This document shows, piece by piece, positions 40,374 to 48,369 of a stretch of 50,350 bases of DNA. Positions within the stretch are counted from its first letter, which is position 1, and each line of letters starts with the position of its first letter. A program made the translations under genes and the position numbers. The stretch is from an uncultured Tissierellia bacterium (GTDB lineage Bacteria; Bacillota; Clostridia; Tissierellales; Peptoniphilaceae), in the NCBI GenBank assembly GCA_937923265.1, contig CALAJY010000041.1, positions 1-50,350 on the forward strand, given 5' to 3'. Below the pieces are notes generated by a model that was given only the letters and a program-made list of their open reading frames with translations, made no database searches and was not told the origin of the DNA.

Positions 40374-41624
40374 ATGAGAGAAAACGAGGAAAAAATCAAT
40401 ATGTCAGAGAAGCCGGAATCGGACAAGGACTATGCAACGATTGAACAGGCCTTGGAAGACCTTCGCCGGGGAAAGATGATCCTGGTCACCGATGATCCCG
40501 ATCGAGAGAACGAAGGCGACCTCATCTGCGCCGCCGACCGGGTGACCACGGAGATGATGAACTTCATGGCCTGTCACGGAAAGGGTCTCATCTGCATGCC
40601 CATGGACCAGGCCAACGTGGATCGGCTGCTTCTTCCCCAGATGGTCTCCGACAATACGGACAACCATGAGACCGCCTTTACGGTGAGCATCGATCACAGG
40701 GACACGACGACCGGCATCTCCGCGGAAGAGAGGGCCTACACCGCCCGCAAGGCAGCAGACCCTTGCTCCGAGCCCCTGGACTTTCGCCGTCCCGGCCACA
40801 TGTTCCCCCTTCGTGCCAAGAAAAACGGCGTTTTGGAGAGAAACGGACACACGGAAGCCACCGTGGATCTGCTGCGCCTGGCGGGATTGAATCCCGTCGG
40901 CCTCTGCTGTGAGATCATGGCAAACAGCGGGAAGATGATGCGGACAAAGGAATTAAAGGTCTTCGCCAAAGAAAATCATCTGACCTTCATTACCATCAAA
41001 GATCTCCAGCAATATCGGAAGAGACATGAGTGCTTCGTTCACTGTGTCACCGACGTGGCCATGCCCACCCGCTACGGAAATTTCCGGGCCTATGGCTATG
41101 TCAACGAATTGAACGGAGAACACCACGTCGCCTTGGTCAAGGGCGAAATCGGAGACGGGGAGCACGTTCTCTGCCGCGTTCACTCGGAGTGCCTGACCGG
41201 CGATACCTTTGGCTCCCTGCGCTGTGACTGTGGTGCCCAATTCGCCCAGGCCATGCGAGAAATCGAAAAAGAGGGACGAGGAGTCCTCCTGTATATGCGT
41301 CAGGAAGGGCGAGGCATTGGCCTCATCAACAAGCTGAGGGCCTACCATCTGCAAGATGAGGGAATGGACACCGTGGATGCCAATTTAAAGCTGGGATTCC
41401 CGGAGGATGCTCGGGAATACTATATTGGGGCGCAGATTCTCCGGGACCTGGGATGCAAAACGCTCCGCCTGCTCACCAATAATCCAGACAAGGTCTACCA
41501 GCTTGCCGACTTCGGTCTGAAGATTGAGGAGCGGTTACCGATTGAAATTCCCGCCACCGATACCGACCGCTTCTATTTGGAAACAAAAAAGGAAAGAATG
41601 GGCCACCTGCTCGAGATAAAATAA
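40374..41624 (+). CDS. ribBA: Bifunctional 3,4-dihydroxy-2-butanone-4-phosphate synthase / GTP cyclohydrolase II
   Basis: Supplies both entry branches of riboflavin synthesis. 416 residues. DHBP synthase half with DDPDRENEGDLICAA and HTEATVDLLRLAGL; GTP cyclohydrolase II half with the zinc Cys in ECLTGDTFGSLRCDCGAQ and MRQEGRGIGLINKLRAY. Start ATG at 40374 behind GGAGGAGGAAGTC; an earlier ATG at 40359 has no spacing for a site. The first ~22 residues are a charged extension. Confidence 0.96.
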   Translation: MRENEEKINMSEKPESDKDYATIEQALEDLRRGKMILVTDDPDRENEGDLICAADRVTTEMMNFMACHGKGLICMPMDQANVDRLLLPQMVSDNTDNHETAFTVSIDHRDTTTGISAEERAYTARKAADPCSEPLDFRRPGHMFPLRAKKNGVLERNGHTEATVDLLRLAGLNPVGLCCEIMANSGKMMRTKELKVFAKENHLTFITIKDLQQYRKRHECFVHCVTDVAMPTRYGNFRAYGYVNELNGEHHVALVKGEIGDGEHVLCRVHSECLTGDTFGSLRCDCGAQFAQAMREIEKEGRGVLLYMRQEGRGIGLINKLRAYHLQDEGMDTVDANLKLGFPEDAREYYIGAQILRDLGCKTLRLLTNNPDKVYQLADFGLKIEERLPIEIPATDTDRFYLETKKERMGHLLEIK

Positions 41625-41635
41625 AGGAGAAAACT

Positions 41636-42100
41636 ATGACCGTCTATGAAGGAAATTTTCAAGTCCAAGGAAAAAAATTTGCAATCATTGTCTCTCGTTT
41701 CAACGAATTTATCACCTCTCGCCTGTTGAGCGGAGCGGAAGATGCTTTGAATCGTCATGGGATCAGCGAAGAGGACCGAGACATCTACTGGACTCCCGGT
41801 GCCTTTGAGATCCCTTTACTGGCAGAAAAGTGTGCCGAGAGCAAGAAGTATGATGCCGTCATCTGTCTGGGTGCGGTGATTCGTGGCCAGACCAGTCACT
41901 ACGATTATGTCTGCAATGAGGTCTCCAAGGGCATTGCCCAAACCGGCTTAAAATATGGACTGCCGGTGCTCTTCGGGGTGGTCACCACGGAAAATATCGA
42001 ACAGGCCATTCATCGTGCCGGCAGCAAGTCCGGAAATAAGGGCTATGATGCGGCGATGAGCGCCATCGAGATGGTTAGCTTGATGGACCATTTTGCTTAA
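41636..42100 (+). CDS. ribH: 6,7-dimethyl-8-ribityllumazine synthase
   Basis: Forms the lumazine that RibE turns into riboflavin. 154 residues with IVSRFNEFITSRLLSGA at the start, TPGAFEIPLLAEK, GAVIRGQTSHYDYVCNEV with the catalytic His, and PVLFGVVTTENIEQA. Normal length for the icosahedral type. Last gene of the operon; AAAGGAG binding site. Confidence 0.97.
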   Translation: MTVYEGNFQVQGKKFAIIVSRFNEFITSRLLSGAEDALNRHGISEEDRDIYWTPGAFEIPLLAEKCAESKKYDAVICLGAVIRGQTSHYDYVCNEVSKGIAQTGLKYGLPVLFGVVTTENIEQAIHRAGSKSGNKGYDAAMSAIEMVSLMDHFA

Positions 42101-42116
42101 CCTGCATTCTTCATAA

Positions 42117-42147
42117 CCCCCCCTGCCGTTTTTCCGGCAGGGGGGGG
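42117..42147 (+). terminator. Terminator-like hairpin after ribH
   Basis: Very stable stem CCCCCCCTGCCG / CGGCAGGGGGGG with loop TTTTTC, 16 bases after the ribH stop. The stretch that follows (GCGTTGTTTGACG) is not a proper U-run, so Rho-independent action is only likely. Confidence 0.6.
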
Positions 42148-42177
42148 GCGTTGTTTGACGTTGAAAAAGCAGTTTTT

Positions 42178-43161
42178 TTAGTCCCGATGAATCACCGAGA
42201 GAATCCAGTCTCCGTAGCCCTCTTCTCGCATTTTCGAGAGGGGCACAAAGCGGAGTGCAGAACCATCGATGCAATAGCGAAGTCCTCCTCGGTCCAGGGG
42301 ACCATCGGGAAAGACATGACCCAGGTGGGAATCTGCCTGACTGCTTCGAACTTCCGTCCGCTCCCGATTCAGCCGATGATCCGATTGGTAATTCACGGAC
42401 TCATTACGAATGGGACGGGTAAAGGAGGGCCAACCGCAACCCGAGTGGAATTTATCCCGGGACGAAAAGAGGGGTTGGCCGGAAACCACATCCACATAGA
42501 TTCCCTCCTCTTCCAGATCATCGTAGGGATGCTGGAAGGGGGCATCCGTTCCCTCCTCCTGGGTGATATGGTATTGCTCCGGGGTGAGGACCTTTCTCAG
42601 CTCCTCTTGTGAGGGCTTTTTATAGTCATTCTCATGGAGGGGCTCCCGCGCCAAGGCGAGGTTGATATGACAATATCCACCGGGGTTCTTTTCCAAATAC
42701 TCCTGGTGGTATTCCTCGGCACGAACAAAATTCTTCAGCGATTCCAAGAGAATGGCCGGCTTCTCTCCCAACTTCTCTTGAAGCTGGTCCAGGGAAGCCT
42801 GAAGGAGAGGCCGATCCTTTGGATCCGTATAGAAAATTCCCGTGCGGTACTGTCTCCCCCGATCATTTCCCTGCCGATTGACGGACAGGGGATCGATGAT
42901 TCGAAAGTAATGTTCCAAAAGCTCTTCGGTCGACAAACGAAACGCGTCATAATGGACATGCACCGTTTCCGCATGATCCGTTTTCTTCACTTGCTGATAG
43001 TCTGTTTCCTCTCCCTGCCCGTTCGCATATCCCACTTCGGTATCAAGCACCCCGGGAATCTGCGAGAAATAGGCCTGAACCCCCCAGAAGCATCCTCCCG
43101 CGAGATACAGGTGTTTTTCTTTTTTGAGAGCGGAAGCCCTGTGTTGTAATTGCTGTTGCAT
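42178..43161 (-). CDS. msrAB: Peptide methionine sulfoxide reductase, MsrA-MsrB fusion
   Basis: Repairs both epimers of oxidised methionine. 327 residues: MsrA domain at 15-165 with the catalytic GCFWG at about 23-27, MsrB domain at 185-325 with SGCGWPSF, the GHVFPDGP region and the catalytic Cys in LRYCIDGSALRF. The MsrB zinc-type CxxC pairs are not seen. No signal peptide, so cytoplasmic. Follows the GtrA gene by 14 bases; AAAGGAGCG binding site. Confidence 0.95.
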   Translation of the reverse strand: MQQQLQHRASALKKEKHLYLAGGCFWGVQAYFSQIPGVLDTEVGYANGQGEETDYQQVKKTDHAETVHVHYDAFRLSTEELLEHYFRIIDPLSVNRQGNDRGRQYRTGIFYTDPKDRPLLQASLDQLQEKLGEKPAILLESLKNFVRAEEYHQEYLEKNPGGYCHINLALAREPLHENDYKKPSQEELRKVLTPEQYHITQEEGTDAPFQHPYDDLEEEGIYVDVVSGQPLFSSRDKFHSGCGWPSFTRPIRNESVNYQSDHRLNRERTEVRSSQADSHLGHVFPDGPLDRGGLRYCIDGSALRFVPLSKMREEGYGDWILSVIHRD

Positions 43162-43175
43162 GCTCGCTCCTTTCC

Positions 43176-43604
43176 TTACTTATCTTCCGGCTTTTTGAAG
43201 ACAAAAAGCTTACTGATGACATAGTTTCCTACAATAACAAAGAGTTGGGCGAAGGCCTTGATGAGCCAGTCCCAAGAAGAGAGGCCCAAAAAGTCGATGA
43301 AAAGGACCATGATTCCCGCATCAAGAGCCAGGGTTAAGAGCCGTCCCGAAACAAAGCGGACGAACTCCCTCCCTCGTTCGGAGAATCCTACGCTGGTGGA
43401 ATGAAAAACCCAACTGCGATTCGTGAAGTAGGCAAAGAGGACCGCAAAGACCCAGGAGATCACCGTTGCCCAGAGGTAATTCACGGAAAAAATACGGGTC
43501 AAGCCCAGATAAACCACATAGTTTACGAGCGTGGTCAGCCCCCCAAACAGGAGATAGGTCAATTCTTCTCGATACCGGAAAAGCAGGGATTTCAGCTTCT
43601 GCAT
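43176..43604 (-). CDS. GtrA-family membrane protein
   Basis: 142 residues, four membrane helices, with the GtrA pattern YLLFGGLTTLVNYVVYLGLT and the later SWVFAVLFAYFTNRSWVF. The family is thought to move lipid-linked sugars for cell-surface glycans. Start at the ATG behind GGGAGATAG, two bases after smpB ends; a longer frame runs inside smpB. No glycosyltransferase is adjacent, so the sugar is unknown. Confidence 0.9.
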   Translation of the reverse strand: MQKLKSLLFRYREELTYLLFGGLTTLVNYVVYLGLTRIFSVNYLWATVISWVFAVLFAYFTNRSWVFHSTSVGFSERGREFVRFVSGRLLTLALDAGIMVLFIDFLGLSSWDWLIKAFAQLFVIVGNYVISKLFVFKKPEDK

Positions 43605-43605
43605 A

Positions 43606-44085
43606 CTATCTCCCGGAGAAGTCCCGAAGACTTCTCTCCATCCGTCTCTTGTCATCCTGTTCCTTCAGCGTTTGTCTCTTATCATAGAGCTTTTTGCCCT
43701 TGGCAAGCGCAATGTCCACCTTGATGAGGCCATTTCTTAGATTTACGGACAGGGGAACGATGGTGTAACCCTCTCTCTGCACGCCTTGGTCCAACTCCCG
43801 AATTTCTTTTTTATGGAGGAGAAGGCGTCGGTCCCGTAAGGGATCCACATTAAAGCGGTTTCCAAAATCATAGGGGGAAATGTGAAGGCCGCGAATCCAG
43901 GCCTCTCCTCTTCGAACATCGACATAGGATTCCTGAATGGATACCTTCCCCAAACGTACACTCTTGACTTCCGTGCCTTTGAGGGCAATTCCCGCCTGGT
44001 AGATTTTCTCTAAAAAATACTCGTGTTTTGCTTTCTTATTGTTGGCGATGATTCGATTTCCGCCTTTTTTCTCGTCTTTTTTCAT
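43606..44085 (-). CDS. smpB: SsrA-binding protein SmpB
   Basis: Carries tmRNA to stalled ribosomes. 159 residues with NKKAKHEYFLEKIYQAGI, the barrel signature GTEVKSVRLGKVSIQ, HISPYDFGNRFNVDP and the basic C-terminal tail needed on the ribosome. Overlaps the end of rnr by 4 bases (ATGA), the usual secG-rnr-smpB order. The tmRNA gene itself was looked for and not found in this window. Confidence 0.96.
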   Translation of the reverse strand: MKKDEKKGGNRIIANNKKAKHEYFLEKIYQAGIALKGTEVKSVRLGKVSIQESYVDVRRGEAWIRGLHISPYDFGNRFNVDPLRDRRLLLHKKEIRELDQGVQREGYTIVPLSVNLRNGLIKVDIALAKGKKLYDKRQTLKEQDDKRRMERSLRDFSGR

Positions 44086-45167
44086 GAATTTCGATTTCTC
44101 TTCTTTCGTGAATTTCTCTTCATAAAGGGGTGCCGCGGACGACCTCCCATACGGCTCTTCCCCTTTCTTCCCGCGTCGCCTCGACCCGACTTTCCGGAAA
44201 GATCATCCTCTTCCCCCCGGTCGGAAAAACTCTGGGATCTCTTTGCTCCATGGGGATAGAGGGGTCTTTCACTCCTCCGTCGGTTCCCCTTATGGGAGCC
44301 GGGGAAGGATGAAGCCTTTCTCTTTCTTGCGGACCCTTCCCGGAGGGGATGACGACCGGGCCATTGAATTTGAAAGTCAATCTCCCGGAGGAGGGGATTG
44401 GCTTTCGTTACCAGAACCTCCACCCGGTCTCCATAATGCAGCTCCCGGTGACTCCTCTCTCCCCGCACGACAAAGTGCTCCTCGTCATAGGTGTAATAGT
44501 CATCCGTCATGTCCCGGAAATGGGCAAGACCTTCAATGGTGTTGTCCAACATGATGAAAACCCCAAAGTTAACAAGGGAGCTGACAATCCCTTCGAAGGT
44601 TTCCCCCACATGATCCTGCATGTATTCGGCGCATTTCATATCCACCACATCCCGTTCCGCGTCCTCCGCTTTTCGCTCGGTATCGGAAATGTGACTGCAC
44701 TTTTCCTCCAACTTTCCCTTCACGGAGTCCCCCTCTTCCGGATGGCCCTCCAACAGGGCCTTCATGAGGCGGTGAGCAAGGAGGTCGGAGTAACGACGAA
44801 TCGGAGAGGTGAAATGGGAGTAATGATCCGTTGCCAAGCCGTAGTGCATCCCGGGTCGCGTCGTGTAGAGGGCCTTCTGCATGGACTGGAGCATGAGCAT
44901 GTTCAGAATCCCCTCTTCCTTTTTTCCCTTTGCGGAATCCAGCAGGGTGCGAAGCTCCTTGGGCTCCGGAATCCCATGGAAAATCGGATAGCGGAAGGCG
45001 GCCAGGGCTCGATTCAGGCGCTCCATTTTTTCTTCGGACGGCTCATCATGAACCCGATAAACGAAGGGAAGCTTCTTGCGGAAGAAATGCCTGCCGACCA
45101 CCGTGTTGTTCAAAACCATGAACTCCTCGATGATGCGGTTCGCGATTCTCCGCTCTTCCAGCCCCAC
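44082..45167 (-). CDS. rnr: RNase R, C-terminal part after an in-frame stop
   Basis: 361 residues in the same reading frame as the upstream fragment, separated from it by one TAA. Holds the rest of the RNB catalytic domain (IIEEFMVLNNTVVGRHFF, TDHYSHFTSPIRRYSDLLAHR), the S1 RNA-binding domain (EGIVSSLVNFGVFIMLDNTIEG) and a Lys/Arg-rich tail of ~65 residues. The first start is a GTG at 45167; an AGGAGG lies 14 bases before it, a little far for reinitiation. On its own it lacks the catalytic Asp cluster. Either the lower half of a broken rnr or of a split one. Confidence 0.75.
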   Translation of the reverse strand: MGLEERRIANRIIEEFMVLNNTVVGRHFFRKKLPFVYRVHDEPSEEKMERLNRALAAFRYPIFHGIPEPKELRTLLDSAKGKKEEGILNMLMLQSMQKALYTTRPGMHYGLATDHYSHFTSPIRRYSDLLAHRLMKALLEGHPEEGDSVKGKLEEKCSHISDTERKAEDAERDVVDMKCAEYMQDHVGETFEGIVSSLVNFGVFIMLDNTIEGLAHFRDMTDDYYTYDEEHFVVRGERSHRELHYGDRVEVLVTKANPLLREIDFQIQWPGRHPLREGSARKRKASSFPGSHKGNRRRSERPLYPHGAKRSQSFSDRGEEDDLSGKSGRGDAGRKGKSRMGGRPRHPFMKRNSRKKRNRNS

Positions 45168-45176
45168 AAAGACCGG

Positions 45177-46814
45177 TTATCCCTCCTCATCCAACCTTAC
45201 CTGGGATTCCGGGAAGTCGAAGTCGATGGTCCCTCGTTTTGCCCGCCGCTCGGCCAAGATCTTATAGATTTCCGTCATCAAATCCAGATTAGGATAGAGG
45301 TCATCATCCTCCGAGAAACAATGACCACGCTCAATATAATCGGAAACATCATCGTAAACCAGGCGATGATCCGAGCAGATCACGCTGGGATAGCACTCGT
45401 AGTCAAGAACCGTACCCGCTTGATCCAGGGTCATCCGTGTGGTCATGGTAAGCCGGTCCACATTCGGGTTCAGGGAGCAGAGACCATTGGATAATTTTTC
45501 CGGCAACATGGGGATGACCCGGTCCAACAGATAGACCGAATTGCCTCGCTGGTAGGCATCCCGGTCAATGGCGCTCCCCTCTTTCACATAATGGGAGACA
45601 TCCGCAATGTGAACATAGAGATTATAAAATTTTCCGTGACGTTCCACGGAAATCGCATCGTCAAAGTCCTTGGCATCCGCCCCATCGATGGTAACCGTAA
45701 ATTTTTTACGAAGGTCGCGTCTTCCCTTCATATCCTCGGGATCGACCTCCTCCGGCAGAGCATCGGCTTCCCGGAGCGTCTCTTCCGAAAATTCATAGGG
45801 AAGTTCAAACTTTCGAGCAATGGATGTGATATCCACGCCGGCGCTGCCGGTCTGCCCCAAAACTTCAATGATGTGACCCTCCGGATTCGATTCCTTTTCA
45901 TCGTAGGTATCGACATCCACCACAACCTTGTCCATGTCCTCAGCCCCCATGCTGTTGGCCTCTTCGATATAGATATCCTTGAAATATTCCTTTTCGTCGG
46001 GAACCACAAAACCAAAGCCCTTCTGTTTCCGGAAGGTTCCCACGAGATTATGGGTATCCCGCTGAAGAATCTTGATGACTTCCCCTTCTTGCTTGAAGCC
46101 GCGCTCCGCATTCTCTTTTCGGGTGATGCGGATGCGCACCCGGTCGCCATTCAAGGCCCCATGAAGGTCTTCGGGGGCAATGTAAACATCTTTACAATCT
46201 TTATCATCCGAAATAAAGAAGGCAAATCCCTTGGCATTTCCCTTAAGATGACCCTCGTTCTCCCGCACCTTCTTTGCAGAGGCTTCCTTCTCTTCGGCTT
46301 CTTCCTTCTTCTCCGCGCTTGACACCGGCTTTTCTTGCTCCGGATCCTCTTTTTGCGGGTTCGGCTCCTCTTGGGACTTTCCTGCCGGTTTCTCATCGGG
46401 CTTTTCCGCCGGCTTGTCCTGCTCGTCTTTTTCGCCCTCCATTTTTTCGCTGTGGAAATCCTCTTTTCGGTCTTCCTTCTCGACCTTCTCCTGGCTCATC
46501 TTTTCCAGCAGTTCCTGTTCCTTCTTTTCCTTGGCGGGGTCCTTCTCCCCCTCTTCCTCCGGGTCATCCTCCGAGGAAAGATCCTCCGCCCCCTTCCGAT
46601 GGGCTCTCTTCCCCGACTTGCCGGATGCCGCTGCCTTGATTCTTCCGCGCTTGGTCATTTTGATCTGTTCGGCAAGAAGCATCTCATCAATCAGATCATA
46701 AAGATCGATGCGGTCCTCTCCGACGAGGCCAAAGCGGTCTGCCAATTCCTTCGCCCGAATCGGCTCATAATTCTCCGTGGAAAAATAAGAAATTAAAAAA
46801 TCCTTAATATCCAT
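45177..46814 (-). CDS. rnr: RNase R, N-terminal part ending at an in-frame TAA
   Basis: 3'-5' exoribonuclease. 545 residues: helix-turn-helix domain at 1-60, a ~125-residue Lys/Glu-rich low-complexity insert at about 61-186, cold-shock domains (GNAKGFAFF, KGFGFVVPDEKEYF), and the first part of the RNB domain with DAKDFDDAISVERHGKFY. It stops at a TAA (45179-45177) after LDEEG; the next sense codons read PVFVGLEERRIANRIIEEF, exactly as RNase R should continue. In homologues a Lys or Arg usually stands there, and AAA to TAA is a single change. Start ATG 46814 with GAGG ten bases upstream. Confidence 0.85.
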   Translation of the reverse strand: MDIKDFLISYFSTENYEPIRAKELADRFGLVGEDRIDLYDLIDEMLLAEQIKMTKRGRIKAAASGKSGKRAHRKGAEDLSSEDDPEEEGEKDPAKEKKEQELLEKMSQEKVEKEDRKEDFHSEKMEGEKDEQDKPAEKPDEKPAGKSQEEPNPQKEDPEQEKPVSSAEKKEEAEEKEASAKKVRENEGHLKGNAKGFAFFISDDKDCKDVYIAPEDLHGALNGDRVRIRITRKENAERGFKQEGEVIKILQRDTHNLVGTFRKQKGFGFVVPDEKEYFKDIYIEEANSMGAEDMDKVVVDVDTYDEKESNPEGHIIEVLGQTGSAGVDITSIARKFELPYEFSEETLREADALPEEVDPEDMKGRRDLRKKFTVTIDGADAKDFDDAISVERHGKFYNLYVHIADVSHYVKEGSAIDRDAYQRGNSVYLLDRVIPMLPEKLSNGLCSLNPNVDRLTMTTRMTLDQAGTVLDYECYPSVICSDHRLVYDDVSDYIERGHCFSEDDDLYPNLDLMTEIYKILAERRAKRGTIDFDFPESQVRLDEEG

Positions 46815-46925
46815 TGTCACCATCCTCTTCTTCATCACGCAACCAAAAAACGATCTGCCAGCAATCAAACATCAAAACTCATTCTTTCTACTTGTACCCA
46901 AAGTCTCCCCACCCTATCGAGGCAA

Positions 46926-46950
46926 GAAAAAACCGGGGCAAGAGCCCCGG
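46926..46950 (-). terminator. Terminator of secG
   Basis: Stem CCGGGGC / GCCCCGG with loop TCTT (46950-46933), then TTTTTT on the minus strand. Starts 11 bases after secG and separates it from rnr. Confidence 0.9.
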
Positions 46951-46960
46951 CTTCCATCTT

Positions 46961-47194
46961 CTAAAGTGCAACTAGTCCAATCAGACTAATAACAAATAAT
47001 ACAGAACAAACAATCGTTGCTCGCGTTAGCAGGTAATCCTTGGACTGGTGGGATGCCGTTCCAAAGGTATTGGTCTCCATTCCGTAAAGAGAGCCGGCTC
47101 CCTGCGTCTTCGGCTCCATCATCAAGGTCGCCAAGATGATGACTATGCTCGAAATCACAAGCAGAACAATAAAGATTTTATCCAAATTTTTCAC
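46961..47194 (-). CDS. secG: Preprotein translocase subunit SecG
   Basis: Small helper of the SecYEG channel. 77 residues, two membrane helices (about 7-25 and 58-77) and the loop LMMEPKTQGAGSLYGMETNTFG, the SecG signature. Its order before rnr and smpB is standard. Start uncertain: GTG at 47194 touches the AAGGG site, while a TTG at 47185 has AAGGGGTG six bases upstream and may be the real start (74 residues). Confidence 0.93.
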   Translation of the reverse strand: MKNLDKIFIVLLVISSIVIILATLMMEPKTQGAGSLYGMETNTFGTASHQSKDYLLTRATIVCSVLFVISLIGLVAL

Positions 47195-47278
47195 CCCTTA
47201 TCGTTATTCCTCGCCAAGGCGACGAACAGAATTAATAACATCCATGGATAGCCCACAAACGTCTTAAATAACACTCTG

Positions 47279-47307
47279 ATTATAGCAGAACCCCAGGAGG
47301 CTCTCAA
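47279..47307 (-). promoter_or_regulatory. secG promoter
   Basis: TTGAGA (47307-47302), 17-base spacer, TATAAT (47284-47279) with an extended TG (TGCTATAAT). It begins two bases after the comEA stop and gives a leader of about 80 bases. Confidence 0.8.
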
Positions 47308-47308
47308 G

Positions 47309-48034
47309 CTATTTCACAGAAATAAGATCTTTTAACTTCTGATAGGTCTTCTTCCCGATTCCTGTGATGTTTTGAATCTCTTCGATTTTCACAAAGGGAT
47401 GCTCCTTTCGATAGGCAATAATCTCTTTGGCGCGTGCCTCCCCAATGGAGGGGAGCGTCGTCAACTCTCCCATATCCGCCTTGTTGATGTTGATCCTACC
47501 GGATCCCCTGCCCGTCCCCTTCTTCGATGAGGGAGAGGGCCTTTCGCCCATATTTTCTTTTCCCTTCTCGATTTCCGCTCCGCCCGGGGAGGCCGGCCCT
47601 GTCTCCGAAAGCGAGGAGCTGACTTTTTCCCCCTCCATCGGAACATGTACCTTTTCCTCATCGGCAAGGCGGCGTGCCAAATTGATTTCCTTGCGGTCTG
47701 CCTGCTTGGTCAGCCCTCCCGCCGCTTGAATGGCATCTTGCAGCCGGTCGCCTTCGCGTAATCGATAAAGCCCCGGCTTTTGCACCGCCCCATCGATGTC
47801 TACCTGAATCACCGTCTCCTTCTCGGATTTCTCATCCCTCTCTCCGGATGCCTGCAAAGAAAAATCGGATTCCCTCTCCTCCTCCGAGGACCGGGAATCC
47901 GACACATTTTGGAACTCTTTTTCGCTTGCGCCCCTTTTCTCTTCCTGGTTCTTCCAATATCCCAGGAGGCCAAGTCCTGCAATGATTAGGACCAGCACCA
48001 GATAAAAGCGTCGCTCCCGATCCAAGAATTCCAC
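47309..48034 (-). CDS. comEA: Competence protein ComEA (SLBB plus helix-hairpin-helix)
   Basis: Membrane-anchored DNA receptor for transformation. About 241 residues: N-terminal helix (about 10-27), acidic linker to ~75, SLBB domain at about 80-130 (DIDGAVQKPGLYRLREGDRL), a second low-complexity linker, and the C-terminal double HhH (ININKADMGELTTLPSIGEA, GIGKKTYQKLKDL). I prefer the GTG at 48034, which overlaps the rsfS stop (TAGTG) behind AAGGAG; a GTG at 48055 gives seven more residues. comEC does not follow. Confidence 0.92.
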   Translation of the reverse strand: MEFLDRERRFYLVLVLIIAGLGLLGYWKNQEEKRGASEKEFQNVSDSRSSEEERESDFSLQASGERDEKSEKETVIQVDIDGAVQKPGLYRLREGDRLQDAIQAAGGLTKQADRKEINLARRLADEEKVHVPMEGEKVSSSLSETGPASPGGAEIEKGKENMGERPSPSSKKGTGRGSGRININKADMGELTTLPSIGEARAKEIIAYRKEHPFVKIEEIQNITGIGKKTYQKLKDLISVK

Positions 48035-48366
48035 TATTTTTCTCTCTCCTTCCACAGGTCTTCCAGGCCATAGTATTCTCTCTGGTCCTTGGTGAAAATA
48101 TGAACCAGAACATCTCCACAGTCCATCAAAATCCAGTGGCCCTCACGAAACCCTTCCACGCTTTCCGCAGGCATCCCCTGCTTGCTCAATTCCTCATCGA
48201 TATAATCCGCCAGGGCCTGGGTGTGGTTATGGTTTCGACCCGTCATGATGATAAAATGATCCACAAACCCTAAAGAGGCGTCGATGGGAATCACCTTTAT
48301 ATCCTGCGCGAGTTTGTCCTCTGCAACACGGCAGATCAGATCAATTTTTTCGTCCCTTTTCTCCAC
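48034..48366 (-). CDS. rsfS: Ribosomal silencing factor RsfS
   Basis: Binds ribosomal protein uL14 and blocks subunit joining in starvation. 110 residues with SLGFVDHFIIMTGRNHNHTQAL-type core (VDHFIIMTGRN) and GHWILMDCGDVLVHIFTKDQREYYGLEDLW. GTG start behind AAAGGATAG, three bases after yqeK. Standard nadD-yqeK-rsfS order. Confidence 0.96.
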   Translation of the reverse strand: MEKRDEKIDLICRVAEDKLAQDIKVIPIDASLGFVDHFIIMTGRNHNHTQALADYIDEELSKQGMPAESVEGFREGHWILMDCGDVLVHIFTKDQREYYGLEDLWKEREK

Positions 48367-48369
48367 GTT

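Noticed and set aside
44349..45494. Long plus-strand frame of 381 codons
   Set aside because: Antisense to rnr, no ribosome binding site, composition of a shadow frame; rnr residues are clearly conserved.
43160..46814. tmRNA gene expected near smpB
   Set aside because: Looked for a tRNA-like end and an ANDENYALAA-type tag on both strands around smpB; none seen.
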